Shown one piece after another: positions 13,001 through 25,914 of a stretch of 64,000 bases of DNA. A model generated the notes under the pieces. It was given only the letters and a program-made list of their open reading frames with translations. It ran no database searches and had not been told where the DNA came from. The translations under genes were made by a program, and so were the position numbers. Source of the stretch: Paragonimus skrjabini miyazakii (lineage: Eukaryota > Platyhelminthes > Trematoda > Plagiorchiida > Troglotrematidae); NCBI GenBank assembly GCA_014338405.1, contig JTDE01002931.1, forward strand, positions 22,607 through 86,606, in the 5' to 3' direction. Positions within the stretch are counted from its first letter, which is position 1. Each line of letters starts with the position of its first letter.

Positions 13001-16000
13001 AGATTCTCTCTGTATAAAGGATTAGGTCTATTTTTAATATCAAGCTGGGAACACTTTGAAAAAACTTATTTTAAAAGTATGGTTTAATGCTGTATTGCAA
13101 GTAGTAAAATCCTCTGCCAATCAACACTGGTTGTTACGTCAGTAGTTTCCGTTGACTATTCCAGTTCATTAAAACACGGCTCAGCTTTAACTGTCGATTG
13201 AATTTGTCGAAAACTATAATAGATCAGACTCACGTTTGAGAATATTTCGAAGAAGTTCGCTTTTAGCATGTTACTGCGTCGTACAAAATTCACTTTTCTT
13301 CGGAACCTGTAATGCTTGATAGAAAACGCTGATGCATATTTCGCATCTACAATGAAACAGCTTCAGGCACGTTGTCAATTGAATTACTATCGAGTTGTGC
13401 AATACTCACTCGTCCAGCGTTCTCTTGCCGCACAAGATATAGAGTTAAGATCTTGACTCTTGCTGAATACACACAGGTGCTCCTGGAATAAGCTTCCTCC
13501 GGCTTGGTTAAGCAATCATCCTTACATTTTTATGTAAACCTTCAAGCTATTCCGGAACAGTTTTTATTCGCGGACATTTTTCGTAACTTCATTGTCACAT
13601 TACACACAAGTATGCACATACAAAGCGTACAAGTTAACCGCTTTTAACGTGAATACACAAAACTTCGAAATCTCAGCAAACAAAGCGGTATGCAACACAT
13701 TTCAGTAGTTTTGTATGACAACAAAATACGTTCTTGCAGCGAAGCTCCAAGAGTCTTGTGGAATCGTTTCACATGACAATACATTTTAGCTACCTCGTTT
13801 AAACCTGCAGTCGTTAAGCCTTCAACAATACAGCAATACAATATATGAAAACAGAATCACCTTTACGGAAGAGCAACGTTGTTTGTACATTAAAAGTGTC
13901 TCATGTTATGAAGGTGCCCAGTTCTAGCCAAGAAACAAATAACGATTATTCAAACTTGTAGAAATTCTTGGCTAGTTGAACGAAATTGTAACCATTGTTT
14001 TGACTGGGTTTATTGGAACAGTCTGTAAAAGGTGATTGTGTTTAACGACACGCCATCCAGGGGATGAATGTTTCAAGATTATTCTAATATATGTAATATA
14101 TGGGCATTCTATTCTGCTTTCAGAGTGGAAGGATTGTATTTCCTACTGCATTTGCAACACTCCTAAGTTCTCACACTTTTAAACGAAACCTGTAATATCC
14201 TGTGTTCCTTAACACACGTATGCCACACGCTTGAAGACCATGGCCCCCTGGTTCTAGGATCATTTGGCGGGCTCAGAACAGGTCTTGGAGTAATCTGCTC
14301 AACGTAACTCGCATCTGACTTTCTCAGGATGACATGTGAAACACATATGAGAGGAATTGTGTAGTGTATTGATTCAGCTTGAGGTCGGTACGTAAGTAAG
14401 CTTAGTTCATTCCTACAAGAATACTAGACTGTTTCTGTCTGGAAAGGTTTGGACTCCAAAAGCCTTTTTCAGTGCGAATAATTAACGCAAATACGTTTTT
14501 TACCTCTAAAACTTTCCTTGGACTTAATAAATTATTTCATCAGGACGTGTCGGGGTTCGCCTGTCATAATTAGTTTTTTGTGAATATACATTTTATATAT
14601 TCTTTCTATCACCCTTTCATTTCCCCCAAACTCAGTGATTCAGCACATTCACTGCTTTCACATCTTTTATCTTGGTGTTAACATACTCGAACACAGCTCA
14701 ATACTGTCGGAGTGTAGGCCACGAAAGGTGGACTCTTTTTCATCCCTAGGGTGAATCGGTATGGTAAACTTCTGATTTTTGCATCGGTATATTTTTGTGA
14801 GAATTCATTTCGTGCAGAAGACCGTAGTTCATATTGGTAAGGCTGTGTGCATTTTAATATGGTTTATTTCAATAGTATTCCGTCTATTGTCAACATCTTT
14901 CCTCGATACTCTCTTCCGTTTCAACAATGTTCACGTGAAGCACCTTCATCCTCACCCATTTCTATAATGGTGGCCCTGTGCACACCGTTACTTTTCACCA
15001 AATAGAAACAAAGTATATTTCTTTTCGTTTTGTTCCTCTATTTTTCTTCGTTTGTAAAACATCTGCATTTCACAGCAATGTATCGTAGTTTGATGATACT
15101 GAGAGACAACATCAGGTGACAATATTGAATAAATCTGAGGTCATGCGAACAAACTTTGCTTGAATTGATCGAACATGTGCACTAGCCGAAATTTGTATGA
15201 CGTTGTTATTACATCTATCGGCAAACCATACTAACTTATGCTAATTTCACATACAGACCTGTAACCAATAAATGCCGTAAATCAATATGAAAGCTATCCG
15301 CTTGTGAACATGTGTTTATTGTTTTAATGTGAGATAGTAATATACAATTAATCCTTAAGTTAGAAAAATCTGTTCAGTCTCATCCATAGTTTTTTTTCGC
15401 TCACGGAAGGATTTTCGATAATCCCGTTGGGGACCACAGAATGCGAGTTATCAAAGCCCAGGTGGACATCGCTGATGTGAGTAATGTTGACTTTTGGTGT
15501 GTTTCAATGACATCTGTTGAAACAGCACCGAAGTTCGCCTAGCGTACGGGCTTAGATGTTGGGTACGGTGACGAATATTCCAATTGAAACGTTGAGAGTT
15601 TTACAAATTAACTCTCACCTTATCCACGTCTTTCGTCCATAACTTCTTCCCATACATACATACTTGTATAAAGTTTGAAATAACCACTATCTTGCATTTC
15701 CACAAAGTTTCCCACTTTTTAACCACACAGTTTTGGACAGTATGTTTCTCGCAGTCCGCCGATTACAATGACTCCAGAATATCGTTTGCGTTAATCATCA
15801 ATAAATTGTGTCACTAACGATGGTTGTTTCTTTCACCTAATTTATGCATCGAGCGGAATTGTCAACATTCTTTCGACTTCCGTTTACTATACAGCAACTA
15901 TGGCTTAAATGGTTTTAAGGTTCACTGATAAGTATGCCATTAAAGAGAACTTTTTTAGGATAGATTTTCCTGTACATTTCATTTAAAAACAGTTCTTATC

Positions 16001-16554
16001 ACATCAAAACCCAACTGTACACGGCAATATAATAGATGCATGTGATAAGAAGGCAGCGTACGACGGATGTATGCGTAGGCTTCATAAGTAGTGGCAACGA
16101 TTAATTACACGTAACACAAACAAGCAATCCAGTATCCATCATGCAGGTATCACCCCTGTAATAGGTAGTAATCAACAACGGTCAGTCTTCTGATTATGTT
16201 TTCACGTAATGTTGGTGTGTTATCCTAATAGGGTCACATTGTTGTCTCTTTCATGTTCACTATAACTTGACACCAAACTGTACACATAACGTGTTGTTTT
16301 CGCATTTTTCCCAGTATCCGGATAAAGCAAATTCTTGGTTTTCATCAGTTGGTTTCAATGCTATCCTTTTTTTAAATTCTGTTCTTCGATACATTGTTTG
16401 TTATAATGAGAGGAGTATGACGATACTTTTAAATATAATACTGTTGGTGTTACTTCGTTTAATGCTGATGATAATGATGATCATGATAGTAAAACTATAT
16501 TCTTCTTTATTTTGGTGGTTTGTAATCATGGGGGGTCTCTTGGATTCATTTCAG
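10053..16554. other. Intronic sequence without recognisable elements
   Basis: Remainder of the 13 kb intron up to the CBS3 exon. I see no conserved protein motifs, tRNA box pairs or long tandem repeats. A short ATG/GAT-rich patch at about 16460-16495 is low complexity. Confidence 0.5.
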
Positions 16555-16761
16555 CGATACAAGTTGCCCCAATCCACACAGATGTCTCAAACATTGGACG
16601 AACTGCGGCTGGGCACTTACGTACCCTCAGTGCATGTCATTCGACAAGAAACACCAATTATCGATGCACTCCGCTTATTCCTTATTCACAACGTTTCTTG
16701 TTTGCCGGTTGTGGACGCAAACAACCGGTTAACGGAGCTGTACGCGAAATTTGATGTGTTT
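16555..16761 (+). CDS. PRKAG: AMPK gamma subunit, exon encoding CBS3
   Basis: Second exon of the AMPK gamma gene seen here, covering the third CBS domain. It opens in phase 0 after TTCATTTCAG and reads RYKLPQ, then TLDELRLGTYVPSV, SCLPVVD and YAKFDVF, ending at TTT/GTAAGT: 207 bases, 69 codons. LGTY and the downstream TP correspond to the conserved Thr region of the CBS3 ligand pocket. The Asp of KFDVF is the ribose-binding Asp position of an occupied site. The linker between CBS2 and CBS3 (KLPQSTQMSQ) is the usual short helix. The intron before it is about 13 kb and the one after about 28 kb, both phase 0. The long open frame that runs upstream of 16555 is intron read-through, not coding sequence. 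Confidence 0.94.
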
Positions 16762-19700
16762 GTAAGTTTTCACACCTCTTCTATTTCTTCCACCAACATT
16801 TCATCACAATGTTTATGAAGAACACTAAGTGTTACTTTAGCTGCATTCTGAAGTGTTATTACTTACGCATGTCCATCAGCTACTTACCCAAAGTGAAAGT
16901 CCACCAAGCAAGTGGGTAACGGATCACAGGCAGAATATTGCACTTAGTCTAATCAGCCATCATAGTTCAGTTCCACAAGCACTTACAGTATGTTTCTGTA
17001 TTTCCGGTTTGACGAAGGAAGAAACATGCCAGGCAACTTGATAGTTAGATGAACTACCGACAGTTCAGTGGGCAGTCGAGTGAAATGTAGAGTAACCAAC
17101 AATATAGATTTATCATAAATAAGTTAAACGGTTTCTAAATTGATGTGGTCTTAAAAACTTATCTTTTCCATTCAGTGTGTGAGCTATTAGTTGGTTTGAC
17201 CCACAAACGTAAAAGGGCAACACAAAGTGTAGGAGGTGAAATAAATAATTCTCAGCTGCATATCTAAAGATGACGTCGGCGAATAGTTACAGTATTGTTG
17301 TCCTCATTATTCATTATCACCGAAAATTTTTCATAACTCGTCAGGGATATGATAGATACAAATTGAGTATTTCCAACATTTCATCGCAGATTTGGTATTC
17401 ATATACTGACCCGATGATGAATTATCGAAAATGTGTTCGTCATGCTCTGTATGTCGTTTGACTAAACAGAAACTTTTAGTTACAAATAATGACAACAAAA
17501 CTAATAACAATAAAACGGGTACCTTCTCTCCCAAGTAATCATGTGTCTAGTGGACAGCATAACACAATTTCGGCCTGCAATAAAGGGCGCTCTAGTCCCG
17601 GTCTTGGTAAGAACGTACACTGGTGACGAGCAGTAACAATAACAAACCTCAAGTCTAGTGCTTCTTTTTCAAGGGGAGCGACTGAAACTTCTATGGAAAT
17701 GCGACAACTACGATCAATTGTGGATGTTCAATTTGTATGAAAGAGAATGTACTGAGAGTTGAAAAGCAGAATTTCAACCTATCACATCTTTTTGTGATTA
17801 AGGCAACTCGTTTAGGCTTTCCACGAAGCGAGTCTTTTTGCACGCTCAAATACCCGATTTTTACAATTGAAAATGGGAGTACATACTGCCACTAATTGTG
17901 TGCATACGAGACCAACTTTGTATTTAACCTCCAATTTATTTGCGTGTAATAATCCTGACGCATAAATACGCACACAAACTTTGTGTCCCAGCGTTTGCGT
18001 ATGATATTGTGGGCTTATGTGATATGCGTTTAATGGAACAGTGATCATCAGGCTCCCTCCATGAAAACGTGACCGGATATCAAATCCCAGCCATAGCAAA
18101 CGTATGACCTACTGATGAACACCAGTGTGGGCGAAGTTCGAGTGTAGTTTTTTGTTGGAAAAGACTGACTCCAGAGTCTGTGGAAATGCGCAAATTTTGA
18201 CTAATTTTAAGTAACATGCAAATTAAATAACTTAAAATTCCATACTAATCAGTAAACGAAAATGTCTTATTTATTACGTTTGTTGGTTCATACTGTGTTT
18301 CGCAGTTATACAATTTACGACCAAATCTGGGCGGTGGATATACAGCTGATTTTGCTTGATTTATTGATCCATTCTCGAATAAAGTGTTTAACAGAAACTG
18401 AAGCTTTTCTTGTATCCCGTGCAAAGTATTGTAGATTTTCCCACAAGTAAATCAGTTTCTTCTTACCAACTTTTTCTACACCAAATCAAGAATCACAATC
18501 TCGTCAACATCAAGTGTCATTGAGTTGTTGTTTTGTTGTTCATGCAATCGTTAGAGTGTATTCCCGTACACTCAAATCGCCTGTATAGGCTATTATTCTA
18601 CCATTTGCTGACCGATTTTGTTCACAAACCATGGGTCATAAATGCGGCAGGCTTGAGACCGACGACTCTAAGACTTACCTTCGTCGACTCAACACGCTTC
18701 ATCGTTTGAGAATCTAACGATCCAGAACGTTTGTGGTTGTACATAGTATGGGATCAGAATTAGTGGCATTATTATAGGAGATTTGGTATATCTGGAACAC
18801 AACAACCTGTTTTTCGCTTCTTTCCTCCCGTACTATGTTACGATATGTGTAACCCTGTACTAAGCCTTGTTCCACATATATATAAATGTAAGTATTTTTA
18901 TGCTAATAAAATAATATCCAAAATGTGAGGTCTAATTAGTTACTGCATATTAATTCTTCAGGTTGAGATGAGATTTATGTGAGCATGCACCTGTCAAATC
19001 TAAACAGTTAGCATACTTTCACACTGAATTATCTCCGGGTATGTGACTGCCGTGAATAAGTTATGAACTAAGACAGTTTTTCTTATTTTGTCACTATTGT
19101 TTATAAATAGTATAGTTTATAATACACTACTTGTCAGTAAAGAAATCCAGGATAGTGCTCAACAGCAAGGACATCGTCAACAGTGAGTCACTTGTTTGAA
19201 CCCGAGACACTTTAGTACACACTAAGATTTGATATATAACTAGGACCGGTAGAAACCTCGAAATTTCGCAGCATCGTTTTAAATAATCAGTTGTTTCATC
19301 CACGGGTAGTAGTTTACTTCACATCAGATGTGCTGACTGCATATCTAAGCAAGGCGTGAATAACAGTACTCCTCTGAACGTACTGTTCATAGGTCACGTG
19401 TACAATGACCGATATCACTATCGTACTCGAGTTACTGATAAGGACAAATTGAGCAAACACGGAAGCAAGATACAGTTGAAATCGACATAATCGTCAGATG
19501 AGATTTCTAAAACGTTCACTACTTTGAAGACACGAATGTACTGGTTGTATTCGTGATCCAGGCTCTCCGGTCTAATGACGAAGTCAATCCACTCAACAAT
19601 CGATACATGCCAGTTTGTTTGATCTAAGATGACTCACTGTGTGCCAGAAAAGTCAGACTTATCTGTCCTGCCTATAACGTATTTCGTCTTCGTATTTTTC

Positions 19701-22700
19701 ACCTTTGCGGCCAGGTGCTTCTACCTGCTTCTAAGCCTTCGTTAAATTGATTCGACATTGGTTAGCTCTGTGAAACGAATGCGTATTTAGCTAATGGACA
19801 TAGTGATTGTACGATATATCCAACAGCAAAATAATTGGCACATTACTGTTATACAATTTTTTGAATAAACATCGGGAGGTTCTTGACGTTATCTGCTGAT
19901 TGATCGGTGTTTTAGTTTGCTCACCATTTCCTTCGTTGCAAATTTAGCGTATGAGTTGGAACAGAGCTGATGTTTATTGGGCGGATATGCTAGCAAACTG
20001 AGTGTTATTATGGGATATGCATTAGTGGGCGGTTTGTAAAGAAGATGGAATTGGCCACAGATAAGTATGTAGATAAATGTATCAAAGAACGTTGAATATT
20101 TGGAAGCTACAGATTACCTAAATGAGGTGGAAGAAAATCCTTTCAAAATAGAGAGGTTCTGGAGATAGCTTTTATAGATTTACCAAGAAACATTTCACAC
20201 AAGTCAGAAGCTGTTTTAAAGGATGTTGATCACGCAGAACGAAGGTATGCCTGTTGCAAGTATTCCATGAAGAACAAATATTGGAGGAAACATTGTACAA
20301 CATATTTACTTGTGTTTAACTTCTAAGTGATAATCTGATGTCCATACAAAACTACGTCATATGGCTTGGGTTGTTTAATGCACCTAAACTGGAATGCATC
20401 AGGTGAACCGCATCATTTGTGTTACCGGAAATTACATTGCTTACCCTCCAAATCGGCACAACTAGTGTACACCCTGCAACCAATGTATGCCGTATCCGGT
20501 TGACATGTGATGCACTCTCATTTCTCATTGAGGTTATCTGTTTGAGGCGTTGTTCTGTCAGTGTTTTATATTTTATTGGATTTGGACTTTTCTAAAAGTA
20601 CGGCCTTTGTTCATTTCTGTGAAATGGATGTAGCCTCGTTCGCGTTACTGCTTTTAGTGTAATCAGGACGACGTGTATGATAATTGTGAACCTTCATGTA
20701 CATTTCTACTCTCGGTTGGTTAATCAGCCTTGTGAATATTTCTCTACTAATGATTGAAAGCCCACAAAATATATAATTGGCCCTTCTTTTAACAAACGCA
20801 CTGCGGTGTCCTTTTTATTCCCTCCCAACCGCAAATGGCAACGGACGACAAACAAGCCACAGTCAGTATTCTTTGTTTACTTTCTTTTTCACTCTTCGTG
20901 CACATGAATGCACAAGAGTGCAGAACATAAAACCTGTTAAGATCCACGGTTTTATGTAGTTTATCGGGACAGTTTAAACTTTTTGACTCGAGCAAAACAA
21001 GACGAGATGTTGAAGGTTTACTCGGACCAAACTAGTTCTGCACATAACTACTTAATGATCAGTAAAACATGCAATCGAAAATCGAGTGAACATTGTGCAA
21101 GGAATCGAACCCTTAGAAAGTGCTGGCCAATAATGGTGTGGCGTAAACGATTACATAAAGCGGTACAAGTTAAACAAGGGGAAAATTCAAGTAGCAGTTC
21201 ATTATATCAATTCGGAATATATTACGTGTAACTATATGAGAGACGTCTAGACAATGTTTAATGTAATTAACACATGGGAGTTTGTATAAAGGACCCACAG
21301 TACGATAATTTTGCCAATGTAATTTAAGCATGGGAACAGCTGAATGTAACGTTTTGCCTGGCCGTCGATCGTGGCATCACGGTGTAGCAGGTAGCGTTGC
21401 GTGGCATAGCGTGACCTTTCAGGGATTTGAGTCTCGCGGCGGACACTACTATTGCACAGTCATTTCTACTTGTAGTTATCTGGGCATAATTTTCATTGTC
21501 TGGACAGAATCAACAATGTATTAAGAAATTCCGTTCTGTTTACCTTAAAACGACTGAGCAGTTTGTAAACAACGTACCTAAGTGCTGTCTGTTTGTTGTC
21601 ACCTAGCAACGGTAAGTCCTGGCATAACATTGATACAACTAACATTACAAAAATCACTCGTATCTACCTTGTTTGTGGAATGGGTACGATCCGAGTCTAA
21701 CTTTGGTTGCACTAGTAACCACCAGATAGGTTGTCATGTGAGAGGATGAACATCTCTTCCGACACCTTTTACGCTCGGTCCAACTACAAACGTGAAGTAA
21801 CTGGTCATAAACAGGTTCACCTCAAGCATTGCACATTGGAATATTGACGTGACAAAAACAGTGTACAAACTACACACAAGTTCGTTAGGTTTTCGTAATA
21901 ATTTGCTCCGTTTCCCACGTAACAACCTAATTTTGGTCCTACTAACACATAGTAACAGAGAACACTGTATTTCATATGCCGGATTTTCCTGTTTAAGCAG
22001 AAATGGAAAAAGTTGAGATGAGTGCGAAAATAACATGAGATCACTATGAACAAAGATGTTGTGAGTCAAACCTGTCAAATACATTATCTTTTGGATCACA
22101 TGTTTCATTATTCAACCACTGCTTGAGAAAATGCAAAAATGCGTCCGGAATAAATATAAGGTCATCATGTGTTGCTCGGCAGAGCTCCCTGATGTTTCTG
22201 CCCTTTTCCTCTCCTCAGCAAGTTATATTGACAGATCGATCAACGCTGACTGTGTCTTTCATAACACTGCTGTATGTAATTAGAGATCACTGGCCACTTA
22301 AAACCAAGGACAGTTGATAAAAATTACAGCCTGGTGATTTCCTCAGTTACGTCACAGGGGAAGTAGCCAAGCGAACATGTGACGGGAATGTTTTTACTGT
22401 GGGAATGTATACAGTGAAGATTTGTTGACCACTGGAAAAGTCCAAAATAACCACGACCAACTGTTCGGTGTATCCCTCAGGATCAGGAAGGATAAGCCTA
22501 TAACAAAAACTTTATTGTTTACAGTTTGTTTGACTCTGTCAAATACCGTGCCAAATTTTCCTCACCTGAAACTCATGCTGAATTCTCAGGACACTGAGGA
22601 TAGAGTACAAGATGTAGTAAACGTAGGTCAATGTCTGAGGTATTACAAATTCATTTGTGTACAGTTACTGATCAAAGCACACTTATGTAGTCGGTTTCAA

Positions 22701-23319
22701 CGGTTGGAACGTCGCGTCTTCTGAGATGAAGATTTCGTAGTTGTCATCTTTGGGTACGAAAAAACTAAACTTAAACGTTCTTGATGGTAAGGAGTACCAT
22801 TAAAGAGAGTTAAGTAGGGAGAAGAAATATTTCATTAAACCCAGTTGTACCAAACATCTGAGGTGAATTTGACAAGATTTTTTTATAAACATAACTAACA
22901 AAGTGCCGAACGATAAGCAGATATGAGTGATTGGTAGTACCATCCTTGAAAACCGTCCGCTGCACAAATGTGGAATTGGAATCCCACCTTTCAACAGAAT
23001 GACACATGTGATCTGTCTTTACCTATGTGGACATCATCTCATGTCAGTCTTGATTGGAAACTAGTAAGGAACCTATGGAAGATTCACACAAAAGAACGCA
23101 ACGTTTTCCGGATAAAATTGAGCTGATATGCATTTTTATTGAAGATTGATCGCATTGAATCTTGTCTAGCCAGTCTGGTAAGTCGAGACATGTACAAAAC
23201 AAGACACATTGTTAATAGCCGTCAGTTTGACAGTATGCGAAACAACGCAGCGTAACTATGTCCTGCGGCAGTGTATCACGAACTGTGTTCGGATAAATCA
23301 TACAACAAATTTCTCGTTG
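16762..23319. other. Intron 16762-45118, first part
   Basis: Start of the 28 kb intron. Apart from the SINE copy at 17.6 kb it holds no firm feature. Around 20090-20300 the plus strand can be read, with frame changes, as protein-like segments (YLNEVEENPFKIERFW, then FHEEQILEETLYNIF), possibly a decayed pseudogene of unknown family. A GC-richer spot at 21355-21450 has weak tRNA-like boxes. Confidence 0.45.
17588..17735 (+). repeat. Degenerate hammerhead SINE copy
   Basis: Plus-strand copy. CTCTAGTCCCGG at 17590-17601 is the decayed tRNA-type B box region. GGTGACGAG then CAAAC then AAGTCTAGTGC at about 17632-17661 is the ruined ribozyme, with the GAAA core box lost. The body TCTATGGAAATGCGACAACT then GATCAATTGTGGATGTTCAA ends near 17732. 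Order and spacing match the better copies at 23.4 and 53.5 kb, which is why I accept it despite divergence. Confidence 0.75.
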
Positions 23320-23515
23320 AACATCACCCACGATTGATCGGCTCTGTCGCATTCCCATAGACTTTCCAGTCGGACCCTTTCGAAGAGAAGCACTAGACTC
23401 GAGTTTCACTCTCATTAGAACTCGTCAGTAGTGCATATCTTCGCCACTGCCGGGACTAGAACCACGGCCACGCTGTTCATGCGGCAACCATGTTTAACAC
23501 TGCGCCATTGACCTC
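23320..23515 (-). repeat. tRNA-derived SINE with intact hammerhead ribozyme
   Basis: Best copy of the family, read on the minus strand. An A box (TGGCGCAGTGT, 23497-23507) and a B box (GGTTCTAGTCC, 23453-23463) form a polymerase III promoter head. About 20 bases further lies a complete hammerhead ribozyme (23390-23434), then a body with CTATGGGAATGCGACAGAG and GGTGATGTTCAAC down to about 23320. Sm-alpha elements of schistosomes share this plan: a tRNA-related Pol III promoter plus a hammerhead. The element lies in the 28 kb AMPK gamma intron, antisense to the gene. A 5'-truncated sister copy in opposite orientation begins about 60 bases beyond its head. Confidence 0.88.
23390..23434 (-). ncRNA. 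Minimal type I hammerhead ribozyme
   Basis: Minus-strand RNA reads GCACUA, CUGACGA, GUUCU-AAUG-AGAGU, GAAA, CU-CG-AGUC, UAGUGC. Stem I is six perfect pairs (GCACUA with UAGUGC). The core CUGANGA and GAAA boxes are intact; position 7 is variable in hammerheads, so C is allowed. Stem II has five pairs, including G-U wobbles, closed by AAUG. Stem III is only three pairs (ACU with AGU) with a two-base CG loop. The predicted cleavage site follows the C of GUC. Very short stem III is the form described for retroelement-borne hammerheads in metazoans, which may need dimeric or stabilised contexts to cut well. Activity is predicted from structure, not shown. Confidence 0.88.
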
Positions 23516-23574
23516 ACGTTAGGCACGACCGAATTATCATATGTGAACGCTCAACCACTTTCGCTTGTGAGTAA

Positions 23575-23668
23575 TGACTGGAAAGTCTATGGGAATGTGA
23601 CAGCTGCGATCAGTTGCAGGTGATTTTCAACTTGAAATTAACCAAATCCCCGACCACTCATCAGTAAC
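23575..23668 (+). repeat. SINE copy lacking head and ribozyme
   Basis: Plus-strand body and 3' end of the same SINE: ACTGGAAAGTCTATGGGAAT, GACAGCTGCGATCAGTTG, then AACTTGAAATTAACCAAATC, CCCGACCACTCATCAGTAA. It supplies the 3' end that the neighbouring minus-strand copy lacks. It diverges head to head from that copy. Confidence 0.8.
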
Positions 23669-25853
23669 TTAAAACAAATGGCGGAAACGGGAACTATGAT
23701 TTGCTTACCCTTATATCAGCAGTGAATCAGACTAGTGCTTTTTCTTCTGCACCAGCTGTGGTCATTATGCTTACTGAAACGCTTCCGTGATTTACACATA
23801 TGTACAGTGACTTTACGGGGCACAACCTAACTCGTCGGACTAGCACCTCAAATACGATCGTTCATTAAACTTCCTTTCAATGGCTGCTGTATGAGCTTTA
23901 TCTTACTGAAGCTTTTGTTTCTCTCTTTTGAATTGTCCTTATGACCAACGAAAGTGAGCTCACGCTCCATAGTGGTTTTAAATAATCAACGCTTCTCCGA
24001 GTTTCGCGTATACACAATTGTTTGCAAAATGGCCCAAAGTCGGTCTTGAATGGTGTTTGCCATATTGCACGGATAACACTATCTATTGAACCGATCGGTA
24101 CATTATGGAAGACGTGGAGTGCCACACAGAAGTGACCGACCACTGATGTTGTGCATGATGTACACGAAATGAACCCTTATAGTGTCATTCAGTGTATACA
24201 GTAGTGTCCACCATTCGGAAGAAGTGTTTCGTAGACATTTCAAAGGATATCGAATCAAACGACTACCATTATTTGTATTAGTTACATCACCAAGCTACTT
24301 TTCTGTTGCCACTGCTAATGAACAATCTGTGCCAGCTTAAGACATGGTCGGCAAATCATAATTTTCTAGGTCTTATCTCATTATCATCCCTAAAATGTGT
24401 TGTCTGTACCATCATACGTAGACTTTCTGAGCTTGCTTGCATTTTTGATCTCAGCATGTTTACGGCAGAATCTGTAATCCTCCATAATTGATTACCTGAA
24501 TGCTCGACTCGGGTTACACCCGGAGATTTATATCATTAGCTTTTGTTTTACAACCGGAGATTAGTATATGCTCGACCGCACAGTGCATGGCGTGCAAAAA
24601 CAGGCGGTAATATTGTTAGTTCGATAGATAATGATCAGAATTTTGGGATTATTGTGTGTTTGGGAAGCTGTCAAGTTGTTGTCAATGAGAGGTTGTTTTT
24701 TCACGGGTAATGAAGTTGTTAACAATTTTGGACTAAAAAATGTTGTCTTGTTAATAAAAATCTGAATAAAACTGCTTTGCTTTACCGCTATGAGAAGTTC
24801 CCACTAAACGTCGTGAATTTTATGCCTATCGCAACCATTTTTTCGTTGATGTTTACATTAAGTCACATTTCTTTGACGGCTTAGCAATGATAATTGAGTA
24901 GACTGTTCTACGTGTCGGTTGTTTGGCTCGTAAAAATAGGATTGTCTCACAGCATTGTGGTTTTACTAGACAGAACTCACACACTGTCAACGGGACTTTC
25001 GTTATCAAAGGGAATTCACTGTCAAAACTGACACTCTTTTTTCTTCATGCTTGAGCATGTACTGCTTAAGTTTTCTTTCTGGAACTCCTTAAATGAGCTA
25101 CATGCTACTTGAGTGAAATTTTCTGAAAATTGCAAATTTGACACCCAAACTCTAAAACGTGGCTGTAATCTGACTGGCTTCGTGATTCTTTAATGATGGA
25201 GTTCGTTATAGCTGTCGGACGCTTACTGGCTGGATTTGATATAGTTAAGTCAACAGAAACATTCTCTAGTTTGGTAAAGCATGGCATTTTCACTATCTGG
25301 TTTATCCGCCTTCAAAATTGAAGTCTTTAGTAAATGTCTTACGAGCTTACAGTTTTCGAGTGATACAGTTGTATCTAATGTTAGGGTAACCATGTGAAAT
25401 GATGACCCAACTTACACATAGTATGACAACACAAGCGCACGCTTGGTTTGAACACGGTTTTAGATGTAATTTCTAGACACTCCGTTACTGTCTACAACAA
25501 TGTTCGTTCCCATCAGACTATCTGAGTAGTGCACGGTTGTAATTAATAGCAGGCCGTCCGTTAGTCGGAAATTTCTAAAGGACTCTAGTTCTCCATTCTG
25601 ATGTCTGAAAAATCTGCTGGGTAAACTGCAAAATTTCGTCCCTGTAATTGGTTAGAACACGTTTGATTGTTATTACCTCTCCCGTTACATTCTGTAAAAC
25701 AGTGAATTTTGAACCAAGATATTGCAGTTGTTTAAGCTTTATGTCGAAGCATAGACTGAAAATCCGGACACTTGCGAAAGGCTATAGTTGACTGTCTCTG
25801 AGGGCTTCCTCTTTGGAAGCGGAGCACTGCCTGTACACCATGGGCTTCCTTGT

Positions 25854-25914
25854 AATATATATGTGGATTCATATGTATATATATATATGGATTCATATGT
25901 AAATATATATATAA
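25854..25914. repeat. AT-rich minisatellite, about two units
   Basis: The motif TATGGATTCATATGTA occurs twice (once as TGTGGATTC) embedded in TA dinucleotide runs over about 60 bases. On the minus strand it interrupts a frame with protein-like flanks (CREIDRIPEYKRR on one side), so it may have expanded inside an old retroelement. Confidence 0.75.

Noticed and set aside
16267..16818. 183-codon open frame as a stand-alone gene
   Set aside because: Only 16555-16761 is coding, as an AMPK gamma exon. The hydrophobic upstream part is AT-rich intron read-through ahead of a clear acceptor.
21340..21450. tRNA-like or SINE head near GGATTTGAGTCTCG
   Set aside because: The B-box-like match is imperfect, no A box lies at the right distance, and no second copy is seen in the window.
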